Source: Prevotella sp.
GTDB lineage: Bacteria > Bacteroidota > Bacteroidia > Bacteroidales > Bacteroidaceae
Direction: 5' to 3'
DNA: 7,443 nt
Assembly (NCBI GenBank): GCA_021204565.1
Contig: JAJPZE010000037.1
Location: forward strand, 1-7,443
Of this stretch, positions 7,071 to 7,443 are shown piece after piece. The first letter of the stretch is position 1. Each line of letters starts with the position of its first letter. The notes under the pieces are model-generated. The model was not told the origin of the DNA. It did not search any database and saw nothing but the letters and a program-made list of their open reading frames with translations. The position numbers and the translations under genes were made by a program.

Positions 7071-7133
7071 TTATATCCCGCGCCGGTTCACGTCCCCCGC
7101 CCCGTCTGTGCGAACTGCTTACAACTTGCATCC
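7071..7133. other. Unassigned spacer between terminator and right repeats
   Basis: This short stretch holds no open reading frame, palindrome or recognisable promoter. A ggttcacgtcccc run looks faintly like a tRNA T-arm, but no other tRNA part accompanies it. Confidence 0.4.
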
Positions 7134-7256
7134 GTTAGGGGCATGGAGCGCGGGTGAGGCGGAGTTAGACGAGCTATTCTTAGACGTCGGAGACGGCGTT
7201 ATAAGGTTAGCCCCACGCTTGCGACGTGGGGTAGGGCGTAAAGTGCACTCTAACGT
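7134..7256 (-). repeat. Inverted, diverged copy of the left composite module
   Basis: Read on the minus strand from 7256 to 7134, this follows the order of bases 1-124: leader (7256-7232), hairpin HP3 (7231-7211), linker, and a diverged 67-base unit. The unit contains recognisable gttaggggcatg, gcggagtta and cgtcggaga words. The outermost 12 bases match 1-12 exactly, and 21 of the 25 leader bases agree. The inner part is much more diverged, so the pair is old or belongs to different subfamilies. Confidence 0.65.
7211..7231. repeat. GC-rich palindrome HP3 (7-bp stem)
   Basis: The arms ccccacg (7211-7217) and cgtgggg (7225-7231) flank the centre cttgcga. The 21-base element is the reverse complement of HP2 at 248-268 apart from one base. 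The stem is kept while centres vary between copies in the window. Confidence 0.8.
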
Positions 7257-7266
7257 CGGAGACGTT
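7252..7266. repeat. Short palindrome aacgtc-gga-gacgtt
   Basis: A perfect 6-bp stem with a 3-base loop, directly abutting the end of the inverted module. A related shorter hairpin, cgtc-gga-gacg, lies at 7185-7195. The following ggataggggttag resembles the part of the left tandem unit after its hairpin. Confidence 0.6.
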
Positions 7267-7344
7267 GGATAGGGGTTAGTGTACCGATACGTACGCCGAT
7301 TCGTACTCGTTATATACCGATTTTAGGGTCGCCTTATCCTTATC
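7267..7344. other. Spacer with loose ccgat/cgtac reiterations
   Basis: Words such as ccgatacgtac, ccgattcgtac and ccgatttta recur loosely between 7284 and 7325. There is no open reading frame, hairpin of note or promoter. It may be degraded repeat sequence. Confidence 0.3.
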
Positions 7345-7361
7345 TAACGTCTTCGACGTTA
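7345..7361. repeat. Short palindrome taacgtc-ttc-gacgtta
   Basis: A perfect 7-bp stem with loop TTC. It is related to aacgtc-gga-gacgtt at 7252-7266, whose other strand has loop TCC. It belongs to the same small-hairpin class as cctc-ttc-gagg at 195-205 and cctc-tcc-gagg at 7416-7426. Confidence 0.65.
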
Positions 7362-7368
7362 TGCTCTC

Positions 7369-7443
7369 CTCACGTCTTTCCCCCACGCTGAAGCGTGGGG
7401 TTATGCTTAGTACGCCCTCTCCGAGGTCTGATAAATGCCCGGC
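7369..7443 (+). repeat. Direct copy of the left repeat module, cut by window edge
   Basis: The order is ctcacgtcttt, then the palindrome at 7381-7400 (identical to HP1), then ttatgcttagtacgccctct and ccgaggtctga. The first part matches the bases before HP2 (from about 236). The hairpin matches 26-45, and the rest follows the start of the 67-base unit, nearest to the third tandem copy (192-212). The copy runs off the window end, so its full length is unknown. Confidence 0.75.

Noticed and set aside
7081..7133. tRNA fragment suggested by ggttcacgtcccc
   Set aside because: No acceptor, D-arm or anticodon arm can be placed around it.

Overview
The window looks like chromosomal DNA of a Bacteroidota bacterium, most likely of the order Bacteroidales. 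The main sign is the promoter before the sugar nucleotidylyltransferase gene: TTTG, a 19-bp spacer, then TACCTTTG, which matches the Bacteroides-type -33/-7 consensus (TTTG / TAnnTTTG). Start codons lack clear Shine-Dalgarno sequences and are preceded by A/T-rich stretches. The tyrosine kinase also has the Walker A spelling I associate with Bacteroidota homologues. Genus cannot be told from the sequence alone.

Layout: 1-268 is non-coding and packed with repeats: a GC-rich hairpin (26-45), 2.7 tandem copies of a 67-bp unit (58-240) and a second hairpin (248-268). A leader with a possible promoter (269-453) precedes a large MscS-type mechanosensitive channel gene (454-2787) and a 53-residue, two-helix membrane protein gene (2816-2977). 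A second transcription unit has a clear promoter (3006-3036) and a strong terminator hairpin (7032-7070). It holds rfbA (3069-3947, glucose-1-phosphate thymidylyltransferase), a Wzc-like polysaccharide co-polymerase/tyrosine autokinase (3987-6524) and a small HAD-type phosphatase (6551-6994). From 7134 to the end the DNA is again non-coding repeats.

How the genes fit together: RfbA makes dTDP-glucose, the entry point to dTDP-rhamnose and related sugars for surface polysaccharide. The Wzc-like protein would control chain assembly or export through its Wzz-type periplasmic part and cycles of phosphorylation on a tail with 16 tyrosines. The HAD protein is a possible phosphatase of the same unit with unknown substrate. 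The MscS channel and its small neighbour form a separate envelope-stress unit. No rfbB/C/D, Wza-like exporter, glycosyltransferase or Wzb/CpsB-type tyrosine phosphatase lies in the window, so this is not a complete capsule locus.

The least ordinary part is the repeat architecture. The right-hand stretch 7134-7256 is a diverged inverted copy of the left-hand 1-124, with nearly the same length and module order, and 7369-7443 is a direct copy of parts of the left array. The five genes are therefore bracketed by members of one palindrome-rich repeat family. I see no transposase, integrase, RNA gene or CRISPR array.
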